The notes beneath the pieces are model-generated. The model was not told the origin of the DNA and searched no databases. It was given only the letters and a program-made list of their open reading frames with translations. Shown piece after piece: positions 12,463-13,019 of a stretch of DNA of 13,019 nt. The stretch's first letter is position 1; each line of letters opens with the position of its first letter. The position numbers and the translations under genes were made by a program. Origin of the DNA: Ferroplasma sp037442045 (GTDB lineage Archaea > Thermoplasmatota > Thermoplasmata > Thermoplasmatales > Thermoplasmataceae); contig NZ_JBBIRC010000038.1 in assembly GCF_037442045.1 (NCBI RefSeq), positions 1 through 13,019 of the forward strand. The letters run 5' to 3'.

Positions 12463-13019
12463 ATGGAGAAACTTTACACACTCAGAGATGCCTGCAGAAT
12501 ATTGCAGATTCACCCCACAACATTAAGGATGTGGGACAGGGAAGGAAAGATCAGATGCGTGAGAATGCAGAATAACTTTAGGAGAGTACCTGAGAGCGAG
12601 ATCAACAGAATCCTTGGAATACAGAATGGAAGAGTTACTTACATCTATGCAAGAGTTTCTTCAATAGAGCAGAAGGAAGACCTTGAGAAACAAATTATAA
12701 GACTGAAATCAATTTCCCCTGTTTCTAAAGTATTTTCAGACATAAACAGCGGCATGAGATTCAACAGGAAAGGATTCAAAGAACTTCTTGAACTCATAGA
12801 GAAGGATAAGGTTTCAACAATATACATAACACATAAAGATAGACTTGCAAGATTTGGCTTTGATCTTTTAGAACAGATATGTGCAATTCATGGCACTGAT
12901 ATAGTTGAGGTGGATGGAGAAGAAATGGTTTCTGCAAATAAGGAACTTACCAATGATCTAATATCCATAATCACATCATTCTCTGCAAGATTATACGGAC
13001 TTAAATCACATAAGATGAA
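12463..13019 (+). CDS. tnpA: IS607-family serine recombinase TnpA (runs off the window)
   Basis: The transposase of an IS607-type element, which moves by serine-recombinase chemistry through a circular intermediate. 185 codons are visible and the frame is open to the last base, so the C-terminus is missing. Family members are only slightly longer. Residues 5-52 form a MerR-like winged helix (YTLRDACRILQIHPTTLRMW, then NNFRRVPESEINRIL). The catalytic domain follows, with YARVSS (62-67) holding the nucleophile Ser66, INSGMRFNRKGFKELL (94-109), HKDRLARFGFDLL (124-136) with the conserved arginines, and DLISIITSFSARLYGLKSH (165-183). DNA-binding domain first and catalytic domain second is the diagnostic IS607 order. 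No inactivating change is visible. A tnpB gene is often next to it and would lie beyond the window. The start at 12463 is the first ATG giving the complete DNA-binding domain. Confidence 0.93.
   Translation, partial: MEKLYTLRDACRILQIHPTTLRMWDREGKIRCVRMQNNFRRVPESEINRILGIQNGRVTYIYARVSSIEQKEDLEKQIIRLKSISPVSKVFSDINSGMRFNRKGFKELLELIEKDKVSTIYITHKDRLARFGFDLLEQICAIHGTDIVEVDGEEMVSANKELTNDLISIITSFSARLYGLKSHKM
12463..13019 (+). mobile_element. IS607-family insertion sequence, left part
   Basis: Only the tnpA portion is inside the window. The left boundary lies somewhere in 12177-12462 and the right boundary is beyond 13019. Whether a TnpB gene and its guide-RNA-like right end are present cannot be seen. 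Confidence 0.75.

Noticed and set aside
12645..12827. 60-codon minus-strand frame inside tnpA
   Set aside because: It is a shadow of the recombinase coding sequence, with no independent support.
1..13019. tRNA, rRNA, CRISPR array or riboswitch
   Set aside because: Scanning for T-loop GTTCGA-type motifs, regularly spaced direct repeats and long conserved RNA structures by eye gave nothing convincing.

Overview
The window looks like chromosomal DNA of a moderately AT-rich archaeon, most probably a member of the Thermoplasmatales (Ferroplasma, Acidiplasma, Picrophilus or Thermoplasma relatives). Evidence for an archaeon: a two-repeat TATA-binding protein, archaeal-type ribosomal protein S2, a tRNA-splicing endonuclease, TruD of the archaeal type, and a GMP synthetase that exists as a separate ATP-pyrophosphatase subunit. 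Several genes also carry a TATA-like element centred 24-25 nt upstream of the start codon, as expected for leaderless archaeal transcripts. The narrower assignment rests on general resemblance and was not tested by a search.

Layout. 14-1471 (+) is IMP dehydrogenase. 1545-1817 (+) is a small unknown protein. 1950-3194 (+) is TruD, convergent with TBP (3186-3740, -) and a MIP18/DUF59 Fe-S assembly-type protein (3809-4111, -). 4250-5155 (+) is an EamA/DMT transporter, convergent with a fused phosphopantetheine adenylyltransferase/DUF84 NTPase (5131-6108, -), which is followed by a PLP aminotransferase (6149-7351, -). 7486-7986 (+) is a divergent Ras-like GTPase and 7995-8861 (+) is the tRNA intron endonuclease. 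These face ribosomal protein S2 (8858-9460, -) and GMP synthase subunit B (9501-10421, -). 10591-11628 (+) is an MthK-like K+ channel, facing a small membrane protein (11629-11934, -) and a stand-alone Lrp/AsnC ligand-binding (RAM) protein (11943-12176, -). After 286 bp of AT-rich non-coding DNA, an IS607-family serine recombinase begins at 12463 (+) and runs off the window.

Most of the window is informational and central-metabolism housekeeping: purine nucleotides (guaB, guaAB, and the NTP-sanitising half of the coaD fusion), transcription, translation and tRNA processing. The last ~0.6 kb is the start of a mobile element. The genes are mostly single transcription units with their own promoters. 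The clearest two-gene operon is RAM protein to small membrane protein, where a strong Shine-Dalgarno overlaps the upstream stop codon. All four convergent gene pairs overlap or abut at their 3' ends.

I did not find a convincing previously undescribed multi-gene system. The most unusual items are the GTPase with eroded G motifs, the GMP synthetase P-loop variant SGGQDS, the CoaD-DUF84 fusion, a perfect inverted repeat overlapping the presumed TATA box of the DUF59 gene, and the IS607 element edge.
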